A stretch of 64,000 nucleotides of DNA from Amoebophrya sp. A120 (Eukaryota; Sar; Dinophyceae; Syndiniales; Amoebophryaceae). Below, in pieces: positions 44,820-55,420 of the stretch. Under the pieces are notes generated by a model, which saw only the letters and a program-made list of their open reading frames with translations, ran no database searches and was not told the DNA's origin. Location: assembly GCA_905178155.1 (NCBI GenBank), contig CAJINV010000010.1:3306587-3370586 (forward strand). The letters run 5' to 3'. Positions within the stretch are counted from its first letter, which is position 1; every line of letters begins with the position of its first letter. The position numbers and the translations under genes are program-made.

Positions 44820-47800
44820 CTACTCTAAAAAGGTCTTCGTCGATCGTTCTTGAAGGCCGGCATGAGGAAAGATAAACGCTCCACACCTCGTGATCATGTG
44901 GTCGCGCCTTTTCGCGCATTGCTCGCCTTTTTTATGCACTGCAAATATGTCTGGGTCTGGCTCTGGAAGATTGCCAGGTTTGTCATGCATAGTTCGCGTT
45001 GCCCATGATACCTGTAGTGCATGACACAGATTTTTAGAGGGCGTCCTGATGCCTATTCCGCATGAGGAATCCCCCCCAGCGTAGCACAAACTGGAGTCCT
45101 CTTGCTGGTCATGCAATACAGATTTTTTGTTTTCAGAATCCAAAGATAGCATCACAGGTTGCAATCTTTATCTTCCAGACCCAGACATATTTGCATTCGA
45201 TAATAATGAATTTGTTCTTCTTATATAAAACTTTGGAGGCTGGAAACGTCGGCAAGGTGGCCCGCGTAGAGTTGAAAACCCGAAGCGCCGCCAACAGCGT
45301 CGCGCACGTTTCAGCACTCATCGTGCGCTGCTTCCCCGAACATCAAGTCCGGAACAACAGGACACAGCTTGGCACGCATTTCTGCCCGCGCCGCTTCGCA
45401 AGATTTGTCCTCGCAAGTGTCTCTCGACGCCTCCGACTCAATCTTGTGGCCCCATTTTTCCCAGCGCAAGGGCGTGAAATAAGACACGCCATAGTGCTCC
45501 TGCAAGTCTTCGCGCGCAGACGCGGCCGCCTTGACAATTCGGCCACCGAAAAACACGGGGCGAAGGGCCGGCGGATGTTCATCGACAACGCCGATATCAA
45601 CATGCACCGATCCATTTTGGACGGCGCCCGGCTGTTTGTTTTCAAATGTTCCAGTTATTTCGAAATTCCTCGGCCCGGGGCGCGGCTGAAAATTCATCGG
45701 GCCCAACCGCTGAAGAACAAGAAACTCCGAAGCCGCGCGCCGAAATTTCGCAGCATCGCTCCGCAGAAAGCTTGCGCCATCAGCTCCCCGTCCGCCATCT
45801 TCAACGCGCCGCTACAACTAGGAAAACCGCCCGCCACAAAGAACGTGGCCAAGCGCGGGCAGGAGACAACCAGTGGATGTCGTAGTGGGCAGCCAAGCGC
45901 GCGGCAAGAAGACTTGGGGCGGGCGGGCGGCCCGGGAGAAAAGGTTTCTCTTTTCCCGGATCGGGCGCAGGGCGCGCGCCCTACCTTCCCCGCAAAATTG
46001 GCGCGGCCGGGCCAATTGTAGGGCGCACCGGGGCGGCTGCGTGCGGTGCCAGAACTGCGGGGGGGCGGCAAATTACCGCCCGGTCCACCGCCCTTGGCCA
46101 GTTCTGCGGAGGCCGCCGCAACCTGACCGGGCCGCCCCCCCCCCGCCGCCCCGCTTGCGTGCAATTGCCGGGCGGATTCTGTCAAGGGGCTTCTGACCCG
46201 CACATCGCGCACCGGAAGAGGCGCACCATGCTCGGGATTTTCTGTGCGGCAACAACGAGGGCAGGGCGCCCCGCAACAAAGCAAGGGCCGCAGGCGTGTC
46301 GAATAAAGCAAGGCAAAAAAAAAGGCGGCCGGCGCGCCCTAGCGACATACACTGGCTGCTGCCCGCCCTGCCCAGGCAAGATCGAGGCGGGCGGGCCGCC
46401 GCCGCGTGGGGCAGGGGCGTGTTTTTTTCTGAAAGCCGGCCGCTGGGCACTGATTTTTGCAGCGTGCGGGCGGCCCCGGCGGCGGCCGCCGCGCTTGCGA
46501 GAAACGGCTGGCGCCGGGCGTCGGGCGCGCGACCATTCGGTGGGGCGTGCGAACCTGTATGCCACAATCAAGGCCACGCCCCTGTGGATGCCCGCGCCGG
46601 GAACGCGGGGTCACCTTGATCACCCGGGCCGGCCTGTTAAAAAAAAAGCGCGGGAGCCGCTATTCCAAGGGCTCGGACCAAATTGGCGCACGCCACTCCA
46701 GGCAGAGCATGCGACCAGCTGTGCCGGCCCTGGCCAGGCTGCGCGAAAACAGAAGCGTAACACTGCGTGCCATTGCAGGTTTTTTGCATGCAGTTTTTCT
46801 TTGTGCAGCGCGCTAGCTAGCGGGATTGCCACTCGGCACAAACTTCACCCGCGTCGCACTCCGCGCCAAAAGAATTTCCCGCCCCCCGGCCCCGGGAAAC
46901 TAGTCGATCCCCCTGCCGCGCGGCCCCCCGGAACCAACCTCCAAAAGCCGCCGGCGGGGTGGCGCCTTCAAAGCAAAGGCACTACAGGCCGGGCGGCGGG
47001 GGCGCAGGCTGGCGGCCATCCAGACGCGCCGGCCCTGGCCCGGCGGGGCGAAATAAGAAAAGAAACAAAGAAAGGCGCGGCCGCGCCGCCGGGGGCGTCA
47101 TGCGGGGGGGGGGGCGGGCGGGGGCGTGGCCGTCCGAGGGCGGGGGGGCCCATCGCGCCGCCAGGCGCTTGAAATTTTACTTCGATGGGCGGGGCGGCGG
47201 GCCGCGGGACGGCTTTGGCCAGGGCGCGCGCCTAACAATCTTAGGCGCCCGGCAAGCGTGGTCTCGGGGCTTCCTTGGCGAACGGGCCGTCGGGCGGACG
47301 GAGCGCCTGTCTGAAAACGGCGGGCCGGCGCACGAAAGGGCCGGCGGGCGCCATAATCCTGCGCCCCGTCCAACCGCTGCCCCAAAATCTACGCCAGCCG
47401 CGAAACAACTGCGGGCCCAACCAATCCCGCGCCCGCGCCGGGGAGGTAGGAAGGGGCGGGGGGCGCCACACACACGACCGCAAACAAAGCAATTGGCGGC
47501 CGGCAGGCGTGTTAGCTGGGTGCGGCGCAATCGCTTGCTCAACTTCCCCGGCGGCCGCCTGCTCCCGCGGTGCTACCACCCAGCGAACCTACCGCGAGGG
47601 GCCGGGCGGCGGTGCACAGACAGTCTGAGCCCGCTCGGCAGTTGCCAAACGCCTGCATGCGATGTGCGCGCGGCCCGGCTTTAGGGCGGCGGCTTTCCTG
47701 GCGTAGCTCCTGCACTTCTGAAAAGCTGTCCGCCTTCTGCAGCAGAGCCTGCGGACCCACGGCGCCGCGAGTGGCTGCGCCATTTCCGCCGGCAAGCTGC

Positions 47801-48570
47801 GGGCCGGGTTCTTTCGGACCAGGCGAGGCGAGAGCGCCAAGGGCTTCGGCAATCAGAGGTGGGCAAACTCCGCGCGCGCGTAGGTGCGCTTCAACCGCCC
47901 GCGCCGCCGCGTCTTCCACAGGTGCACCGTCAGTCGCGGCGCGTGCTTCTAAAAATGCACCGGGGCCGCCATGCGCCGTGTTCGTTCCATTGCTGCTGCG
48001 AAAGCCCTGCGCCCACGCCCGCAGCTGGTCTCTCGCGACCTCCACAGACCCCGGCGCATACACGACCAGATCGAGGTCATAGTCGTAGCTCGTCATGCTC
48101 CCGCAGCGAATCGCGGCAAGAGCAGTGCCGCCGCTCAACTTGTATTCCAGACCGTACTTGTCGAACACATTGTCGGCGAGATCCCACAGGACCTGCGTTG
48201 TCTGCCTCATGCAACAGGTTGGTGTATAGCCGCGGGCAGTTTCCAACCTGCGCTCGATTTGCAGTCGCCCAGCTGCAGTTTTTTCGTCGATGCTGCCACA
48301 GAACCCAAGCTCGCCACGCCCCTGCATTTTGGTAAACTCACCCCAGCGCCCGCAGGTGCAGGCCTCGCCCCTGGCAACATCCTCTGCGGGGCCGCGGGCC
48401 TGGAAGTCCGCGCGCTCCCCGCCGATCGCTGCCGCCGACCCACTGCGCACGACTCTCTCCGGATTAAGAAAAATGCTGAGCCGCTTCAAGTCGGTGCCAT
48501 GCGCCGCCAATGGGTACTTGTCGTTCGCAGCAACCGCGGCAGCACTCTCTGTTCCGCTACCTTCCACCAC
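44820..48570 (-). CDS. LicD-family protein (phosphosugar/phosphocholine transferase type)
   Basis: The first segment (48570 to about 47690) holds VLWDLADNVFDKYGLEYKLS then GGTALAAIRCGSMTSYDYDLDLVVY. This is the LicD/fukutin signature 'GGTLLGavRhg..pwDdDiDi' with its three Asp kept. The second (45706 to 45196) continues with SVHVDIGVVDEH and PLRWEKWGHKIESEA and ends in KNKFIIIE. The third (44939-44820) joins in frame after an inverted-repeat element and ends in a stop. LicD proteins transfer phosphocholine or, in the fukutin group, ribitol phosphate to glycans. A GC-rich 2-kb block separates the first two segments. Sequence upstream of 48570 is open to about 48700 with no clear start. A lumenal enzyme is likely, but I see no sure membrane anchor. 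Confidence 0.7.
44940..45195 (-). mobile_element. Introner-like element, family A (copy A2)
   Basis: The 21-bp ends TGCAAATATGTCTGGGTCTGG and the exact inverted copy enclose 256 bp in total. The interior has TTTGTCATGCAT and GTCATGCAATACAGATTTTT. No convincing target duplication is visible. Removal joins FIIIE to VHKKGEQ in the LicD frame. Confidence 0.8.
45707..47690. other. GC-rich block inside the LicD gene
   Basis: Very GC-rich, with long frames open on both strands that are rich in Arg, Ala, Pro and Gly and lack motifs. It separates the catalytic LicD segment from the conserved C-terminal segment and is probably an intron. Confidence 0.45.
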
Positions 48571-49018
48571 GTCTGCAGGAGCAGCGCTCTTGCTGGCGGC
48601 CTGCTCTGTCAGCAGGGGGCCGCTTTGGAAAAATGTCTCAGCGCCGGCCGCTGTCGCGTTATCACCAGCTCAGGTGCTACAACGTTCTCAACCGTTACAA
48701 CTAGTCCTAGTGATGCTGGTCCCACTGTTAAATAACGAAGCGGCGTGGCCTCTATCTTGCGCCATGCCATATATTGCAATGCAAAGTCAAGAAGTATGAG
48801 AGACCACTGTAGCGGGCAAAAATGCAAACTAGCTTTGAGAGATCACTGTAGCGGGGGCGAGCTGCTACGAGTGAGGTCTGCGGCGCCTATCGTCTATGCT
48901 ATATACAGGCTTACGCCCTGAGGCCCAATGGATGCTGCCATAAGGGGCTAAAGCTTGCCCTTGTCTTGCGCGCTGTCAATGGCATGAGGAGATAGGCACA
49001 AGCAACATACATTGTATG

Positions 49019-52000
49019 TTATAAGCACCAGAGGCCCCGCCGCACACACGCGCACAACATACAACCAATAATACTAGGAAACACATCACACAAGAAAAAT
49101 GTGAGTACATAGCTGAGCCTGTAACACCAGGGCGGGCAATATGCGTCACTGGCGAATTCTTCAGCGGCACGCCCACCACCTTTTTCGCCCGAATTCTCCT
49201 GTCCGAAATGGGCGGCGGCCGGAGCCATTCGCCCGGGCGGGGCTTCCATACCGGGGACGGCCGCGAGCGGAACTGGCGCGCGGGGGCCCGGCGGCGGTTC
49301 GGCATTGGGCCCACTGCTTTTGCCCGGGGCCCTTGGCGGGCGTGGCGGGGGCGGGGCTTTTACAAATTTCGCCGGGCGGGCTTTGGTCCTTTTCTTCTGC
49401 CCGGGCAAAAATTGCACGACGCGAGCAGGGGCTCGCGGCGCTGCCTGGGCTGTGCGCGTGGTCCGCTTCAGCGACAGGCCTGGCAGAACAGCCGCAACAC
49501 CCCGCGCAGCAGCTCCGGTGCGCAAGCGCGCGCCACTTGCATTGTGCGAAAGGAAAGCAATTGCCACAACAGACACGAAGGCAGTTAAAGCAACGCGGCA
49601 TTGTGCCGGCCATGTGCTTCCGCTTGTGTCGGTGCCCCCGCTGGGCCCGGAGGAAATTGGCGGACGGTTCTTCGCAATGGCCCCACTGCCAGCCGCAGTA
49701 ATCATTGCAGCGCGAGGAGGGAGGTCGGGCGCACCTGTCAGCGCATCACGGACAGCACCGGCTCCCGGCGTTTGCGATACCGCGGGTAATGTACTTTTTT
49801 GGGCGCCGTCGCGTTTCCCACAAAAATGGAAGTCCACCGCAAACCAAATTATTCCGAAGAACATCAGCCCGCACAGTGCCATCTGTGGCGCGGTCAGAAC
49901 CTGGCCAAAAACAACAAAGGAAAGAACCGTGAGAAGCAGGAAGCTCGCGTACCGGTAGCAAGATTGGGAAACCACATCTGTCAGCTTCGACAGCTCAGCC
50001 GTTGCCGTTGTCACCGCGAATCCGAGAAGACAACAAAGCACAATACACCCGACAAGAAGAAAGCTTCTGGACCTGTGCTGCAGCCCCTCTTGCGAAGATG
50101 AAGTCACAACGACGCCACAAGCCTCCATCAGTTCGGCTTCGAAGATTCGGAATGGCGCTCGGCCCTCGATGCCCAAAGCACCTACGAGCAGGCACAAAAA
50201 CTGCACGGCGCAAGCCCTGGCCGAGTACTGGACGACACAAATGGCGACTTTGCCTTTGGCAACTTCTTTGTCACCCATTCTGAGGTGGTCAGGATTTCCA
50301 TGGCGCGCAACCCTCCCCACCACCGGCGGGCCATCGGTGTCGACAAACCTGCCCGAAGACGAAGCTGCTGCAGTTCCCAGGCCGAGAAGCTGCTCCAGCA
50401 ACATGGGCAATCGCTTTTCCTCGTGCAAGCAGTACTGCCTAACCGCATCCTTCAGGCTGGAAAACAGAAGGGCGAGGAAGCAGAAGGCGGTGCCGAGCAG
50501 GGGACCCCACTGGCCCTGCTCGGTCTGGTCCAGTTCTTGTCCGCCCGCAGCTTCAGAGGGCTCGCCAGCTTTGTTCGCGTCCGATGGCGAGGCCACCAGC
50601 CACGCAGAGCCGACCGCACCACACAAGACCAGGCCCAGCTGCAAACAAACACGGAAGGGGCTCGGCAACGCGTGCCACGGAAAAAGGTACCTTCGGGCCA
50701 ACCATCGCGTGTCTTCATTTTCTCCTGATGGCGGCTGCCCGGTTGAAGATGCGAGTGTTGTGCGGCCATTCTGGGCCGCTTCCGCCCCCAAGGACGCATT
50801 CTCGGCCTTCCCCGCCTTAATGGCGGCCGCACTGGATGTCGCTTGGTGCTCATTCGCGTCACCTCTCCGATTTAGCGAATCCAGCAGAAAGAACACAACT
50901 ACATCCGACAGCAGCAGGTTTTTCATCAATACTCCGTAACTCGGCGGATCCAGGAGACTGAGCGCCAGATTGCAGTATGAAAGCAAATTCTTGCGCCAGG
51001 TGGTCGAGAGATCTGTGCGATGTGTACTGCAGTAGCAGCTTCGGTTTGTGCATAGAAAGAACCTTTGTAGTTTGTCATGAGCACCCAGCCAGGGCCGGAC
51101 TTCGACATGGCCACTGGCACTTCATCGCCTTCGCTCGGTTGTATGGCGCAGGCGCAGGCCCGCCCAGACCCAAATACTCCCGAAGTAATTCCATATTAAT
51201 TTCACTCTCCTGATTCTGACCTAGCGCAAGACTTCTATTGCAATAAAGAAAAGCCGATATTTACTGCACCAAAGAAACCGCCGAAATAAATCAGCGCACC
51301 GTAGTCAAGAGCGGGCGCCAATTGTGGTGCGCTTCGACCGATAGCAGAAGCTTTTTGGGCGCCTTCACCTTCAAGTGCGTGGCATTTTGTGCCCCAACAG
51401 ATTTGGGCGTCTTCATGATTGGCCCTGCCGGGGACAATTTCACCGTGCTCAGGCATCCTGCGCCCCGTGTTCATGAACGTCTGAGCCCCATGGCAACCGC
51501 CCTGCCTCTGCCTTTGCGGTTCTGCTGCATCGTAATCATGGTCTTCTTCACTAGAGGCCGTGGTGCTGGAACATGAAGAGGCCAGACGCAGTACGGTTGC
51601 GCCCACTATGGTATTGCCAAGTTGGAGTTTGGTCTTACATGGAAGAAATCCTGTGTATTTTTTTTTTGTAGGCGAAAACCTTGTGTAGAGGTGGCTCTGC
51701 TTCTTCTGTGTTCGACAGAAGCTGAGCTAGTACAGAGAGATCCCACGACCCGCGCCTTCTAAGTAGCATCGAGAGTAGGCAAAGCCGCCGGCGCTGCCTC
51801 AAAAATCTCTACGCGGATAATAAAAAAGCGGCGCTGGGCGCGACCACAAAATATGCAAAGTGGATGTAGGCAAACTCGTGAGCAGGCGGTGAAGGGGGCC
51901 GCTTGCCTCTTATCATGTCTTTGCGCTCGAAGAATCTCTTCCATTTTCAGACCTTTCTCCACCCCAAGCTGCTCATAGCTCCATCGTCACATTGCTGCGC

Positions 52001-52351
52001 GGTGCCCGGAAAAGGAATTGCAGTCGGCGCTTGTGCGATTCGTCGGGACTCAGTGGCGTTCTTCGTGCTCCCGCTCAAAAGTAGCTCTTCCCCCTCGACA
52101 ACCGCGGATGTATTTGAAGCGGCGCGAATGTTTCGACTACTTTTCGTCGTGCAAATAGGTGCTACAGCGGAAGAAAAAAGCAAGATAAGAACTCCGCAAA
52201 AGCTGTTGCAAGCCGAGATGAACAGCGGGTAGGGAAAATCCAGATGGACAAAGATAAACTTCATCGATAGCAAAAGTGCAGCGTACGCGAGACCTTGCGC
52301 TACAACAACAGCGCCCGTGGCCAAAAGCCCGCGCATCATTTTCAAGGTCAA
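49019..52351 (-). CDS. Nucleotide-sugar / triose-phosphate transporter family (TPT, DMT superfamily) membrane protein
   Basis: First exon 52351-51950: ATG start, then helix YAALLLSMKFIFVHLDFPYP with LFISACNSFCGVLI, the family's first two helices. A middle exon (about 51600-51255) ends YGALIYFGGFFGA at a GTAAAT donor. The last exon begins near 51000 (NLLSYCNLALSLLDPPSYG) and holds several hydrophobic helices, then AELSKLTDVVSQSCYRYASF and LLLTVLSFVVFGQVLT, like the family's 'saVThSv...iv.svllFg..lt' C-terminal motif. Such proteins bring UDP- or GDP-sugars into the Golgi or ER. The C-terminus is long and Pro-rich (PPPPRPPRAPG), followed by one more hydrophobic stretch. The transporter fits the surrounding transferases as their donor supply. 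Substrate unknown; exon joins in the middle are not resolved. Confidence 0.65.
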
Positions 52352-52554
52352 ATGTGTGTTGAAATATTTTCTCGACGCGACAAACTACATTCGTCTTGGG
52401 TCCTGCCCTTGTGAATTCGTGACCCTCGTAAAGAGGCAGAGAAGCTGATAGCAGGGACCTTCAGCTGTGAGCCGGGGCCGTGCTTCTAATTGCGAGGATA
52501 TCTTGGTGGCGTTACAAAACAATCTCTAGGGGGGACATCTAACACTAAGCTTTT

Positions 52555-52614
52555 TCGACTCCGATTACGAAGGGGTGCTCCTTGGTCGTCGTCTCGTTTC
52601 CTGTGGGAGTAATT
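52555..52614 (-). promoter_or_regulatory. Shared upstream motif (copy 4)
   Basis: Plus strand CGACTCCGATTACGAAGGGG, then TCGTCTCGTTTCCTGT, about 205 bp upstream of the transporter start. It is a diverged form of the motif found at 3334, 11859 and 19479. Confidence 0.35.
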
Positions 52615-54149
52615 CACCTTTTGAAATAATATATGCTTCAGTGTGGCGTGTTGCGAATTCTTCACTAACGGAAGTAGCTAATGAAGTAAAACAGTAGAAA
52701 AACGTATACTGGTGGTAATTACGTCAGTTTTTCATCATTACCAAGAACGAGGGCAGAGGGGAAACAAAATCGGGTGCACGAGGTCTCAGCACGACGTTCA
52801 TCTACGAGAGCACGATAAAAGATTGACTCGATGACGACGGCTCACCGATGGTATCATGAACGACGCAGCAAAGGATCCACTAGAAGCATTTCACAAAAAG
52901 TTGTGCACGAATGGCGCAAGACCAACAACTTTTACCGACGTATCTACACCTGAGTAAAAACGCGACCGAAGCAGAGGCTGCTGCACGTCTGCATCACATA
53001 CAGAAGCGCATGCCCATCTGCACCACATACATTTGCACGTCTACCACTCCCAAGCTGTCCTGAGGACATCATAGTAAAGTCATCCAATTCCGAACGCAAC
53101 GATTGATTTCCAGTACCACATAGCAGTCCTACAACTAGTACATATGAAATACTTACGAAGGAAGTGCGCGAGCAGCGAATTTTGGCACCTGGTGACTTGG
53201 CGCTAGTGGCTTCGCGCCTCGTGACTTGGATTCCCAGTCCTAGAGCTCCTCCCAGATGCCGAATCCCCGAAGACATCAGGAGGTGGCGTCCTCTAGTAAA
53301 GTACATCTCGGACTCGGAGTCGCCTCTCTCCAGCACTTCAAGTCTATCTATCTATCGTCCGAATCTAGGGCGCGACGCGAGCAGGTTCTGCGCCTTTGTC
53401 CACAGTGTCTTCCTGTCAAGTCCTTCAGAAGTGGGTACTCCAAACTTTAAAAGGAACTGCGAAACAAAGTAAAAGGGGACGAATACTGTAAATACTGAAG
53501 ATCTGAAACTGAAACTGATGTGACCACATCTAAAACTATTTGCTTATCTACGAACGTTTTTGAGTATCTTGGTAATGCTGCATTTGAAAGCACTAGAGGT
53601 AAGATCGTAACATTGACTGACTGGCATTTGCGATTATTATTTGACGAATTTGTCACAATCCAATTTTACGATGGTCTAGAACTACTCCTACAACTGTGCT
53701 CTATCTTTAAAAAAAAGTGAAATTAACGAAGTGAAGCGAAGTGAAGTTGAAAAGATCTCCCTTGCGAAGCTGGAGCCCTCATAGATACACAGAGATCCCG
53801 GCACCGTTACGCCGTCAGAAGATGAAATTGTGAGCATTGGTTTTGGTACTGCATCAGAAATAAAAGTGCGTAAAAAAAAATGAAAACCTTATATGAAGAA
53901 GTTGTAGATAATATTCATAACTGACCGGTAACAGACGAACATGCGAGGAAGAGGAACAGGAATGAACAGTAAGTATAAAATAAAAGAAACATACAGCAAG
54001 GATTCGCCATGCGTTCAAGCAAGGGAGGTTGCGCGGAAAATAAAACGAATAAGCGCGGCGCAATCCTAGAAATAGAACTTGGAAGACATTTGGCGAAAAG
54101 CTTGCCGGCCAAAACCACACCCAAAGCAAATCTACTTTGGAGTGGTTCC
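52615..54149. other. Spacer without recognised gene
   Basis: I see no gene, clear repeat or RNA in 52615-53850. From about 54010 the sequence is homologous to the 3' flank of the GT61 gene (compare 54105-54150 with 55362-55410). A CTATCTATCTATC run lies at about 53343. Confidence 0.4.
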
Positions 54150-54362
54150 CACCTCGAGATTCTGGCAGCTGCGCACCATTCCGCGCCACTTTTTGTACTC
54201 GCTTCGCAGTTCCGGTACATTGTACTCGAATTCCCAGTCCGTATATGCCGGGGCCCAGCTCGGAACGTAGGTAATGTGCGTGACGTTCCGAAGGAGCGCA
54301 ATGTTGTGGGAGCCCTTGAATTCCTCGTTGGAAATCTCGACCGCTGTAGTGATTCCCAGTAA
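54150..54362 (-). pseudogene. GT61 3'-terminal fragment
   Basis: On the minus strand AVEISNEEFKGSHNIALLRN, then THITYVPSWAPAYTDWEFEY and YKKWRGMVRSC match the last about 65 residues of the GT61 gene at 55421. Homology starts at a CACTACAG acceptor-like site at 54360 and ends at a stop. No upstream GT61 sequence is found before the next gene, so this is most likely a truncated duplicate; an exon of a gene with distant upstream exons is a weaker option. Confidence 0.6.
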
Positions 54363-55420
54363 GGGGAGAGAAGGGGGGAACCAACTTTCACCTCACTAAC
54401 TTTTCACCACTTTCTTCATCGCGCGCTTGGGTTTGGGGTGATGATTCACTTTCTTCTCCTTCGGCCTGCACGCACTCTCGTGCGCAACCATCTTGCTAAA
54501 AAAGCAGGGACTAGTTGCAGCTATTGCTGGTGCTGCTCATGGCCCTTTTATAAAATTCCTACACAATGCGCGCGATGTGTCGTGGGGGCTATAAAAATAC
54601 GGGGGAAAAGCACAACTAGCTTCCAATCGCAGAAAGCGCGAGCCACTCGTCCTTGGTCAGAGGCGTCACTTTGCAAACGAGATGGCCCAAGTCGAGACTG
54701 GAAGTCCTCGCTCACACACAAGGAAACGAGCGGCGCCCGGCACATGATGCCTAGAAGCAGATGAAAATTTGGTTCTTATTGGCCCAGGGTGGACACAGAA
54801 AAACAATGCGAGCACAAGCTTCTTCGAGAGCTTTAGAACTATCAGGCGAGCCAGGAACTGTTTATGTGTGTGTGTGACACAAAAACAAGAAGCTAGAGGA
54901 AGGGTTCGTTGAATTTTGCGGAAAGATAAGGGAAAAATCAAGTGAACTATAGGGGCGAGGCAGTGCTGCAAGACGAATTGGAATTCTTCTGGGTTTCTAA
55001 TTGATTAATTTTCTGCGAGGCCCTCACTAGAACGACAAATACCGCAAATCTGGCTGCTTCTGAACAAATGTATTCAAAGTGCATGGGGACGCGCGGGCTT
55101 CGCGTGCTATTTTCGTTTAGCAAACAGTAAAAGTAAAAAGTGAGCTAAAATATAAATAGTAAAAGTAGAAAATGCCCTTAAGTAATTGTAAAAATGCAAT
55201 GAGCTAAAGTAATTAATATTATGCTCATCTAAAATGTGAAAAACGGAACAAGGTTAGAAGCAAAAATTATACATGCATTCGAGACTGTGCGGAAAAAAAG
55301 AACGAACACGCTCTCTGGAGCAAGGGCTTGAACTTCGACAAAATGCCGCGAAAAAAAATGCCGGTCAGCATCACAGACAAAGCGAATCTACTTCGACGGA
55401 GTGGCCCCCGCCTCAAGACT
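54363..55420. other. Spacer between the GT61 fragment and the GT61 gene
   Basis: The part 55270-55410 is the 3' flank of GT61, with homology to 54010-54150. The remainder is AT-rich with no recognised gene. Confidence 0.4.

Noticed and set aside
46159-47684. Plus-strand frames of 337 and 241 codons
   Set aside because: Same base-composition effect, inside the GC-rich block of the LicD gene.
50983-51183. Possible further family A element in the transporter intron
   Set aside because: One end (CCCAGACCCAAATACT) and an inner TTTGTCATG motif fit, but the other end is too diverged to pair with confidence.
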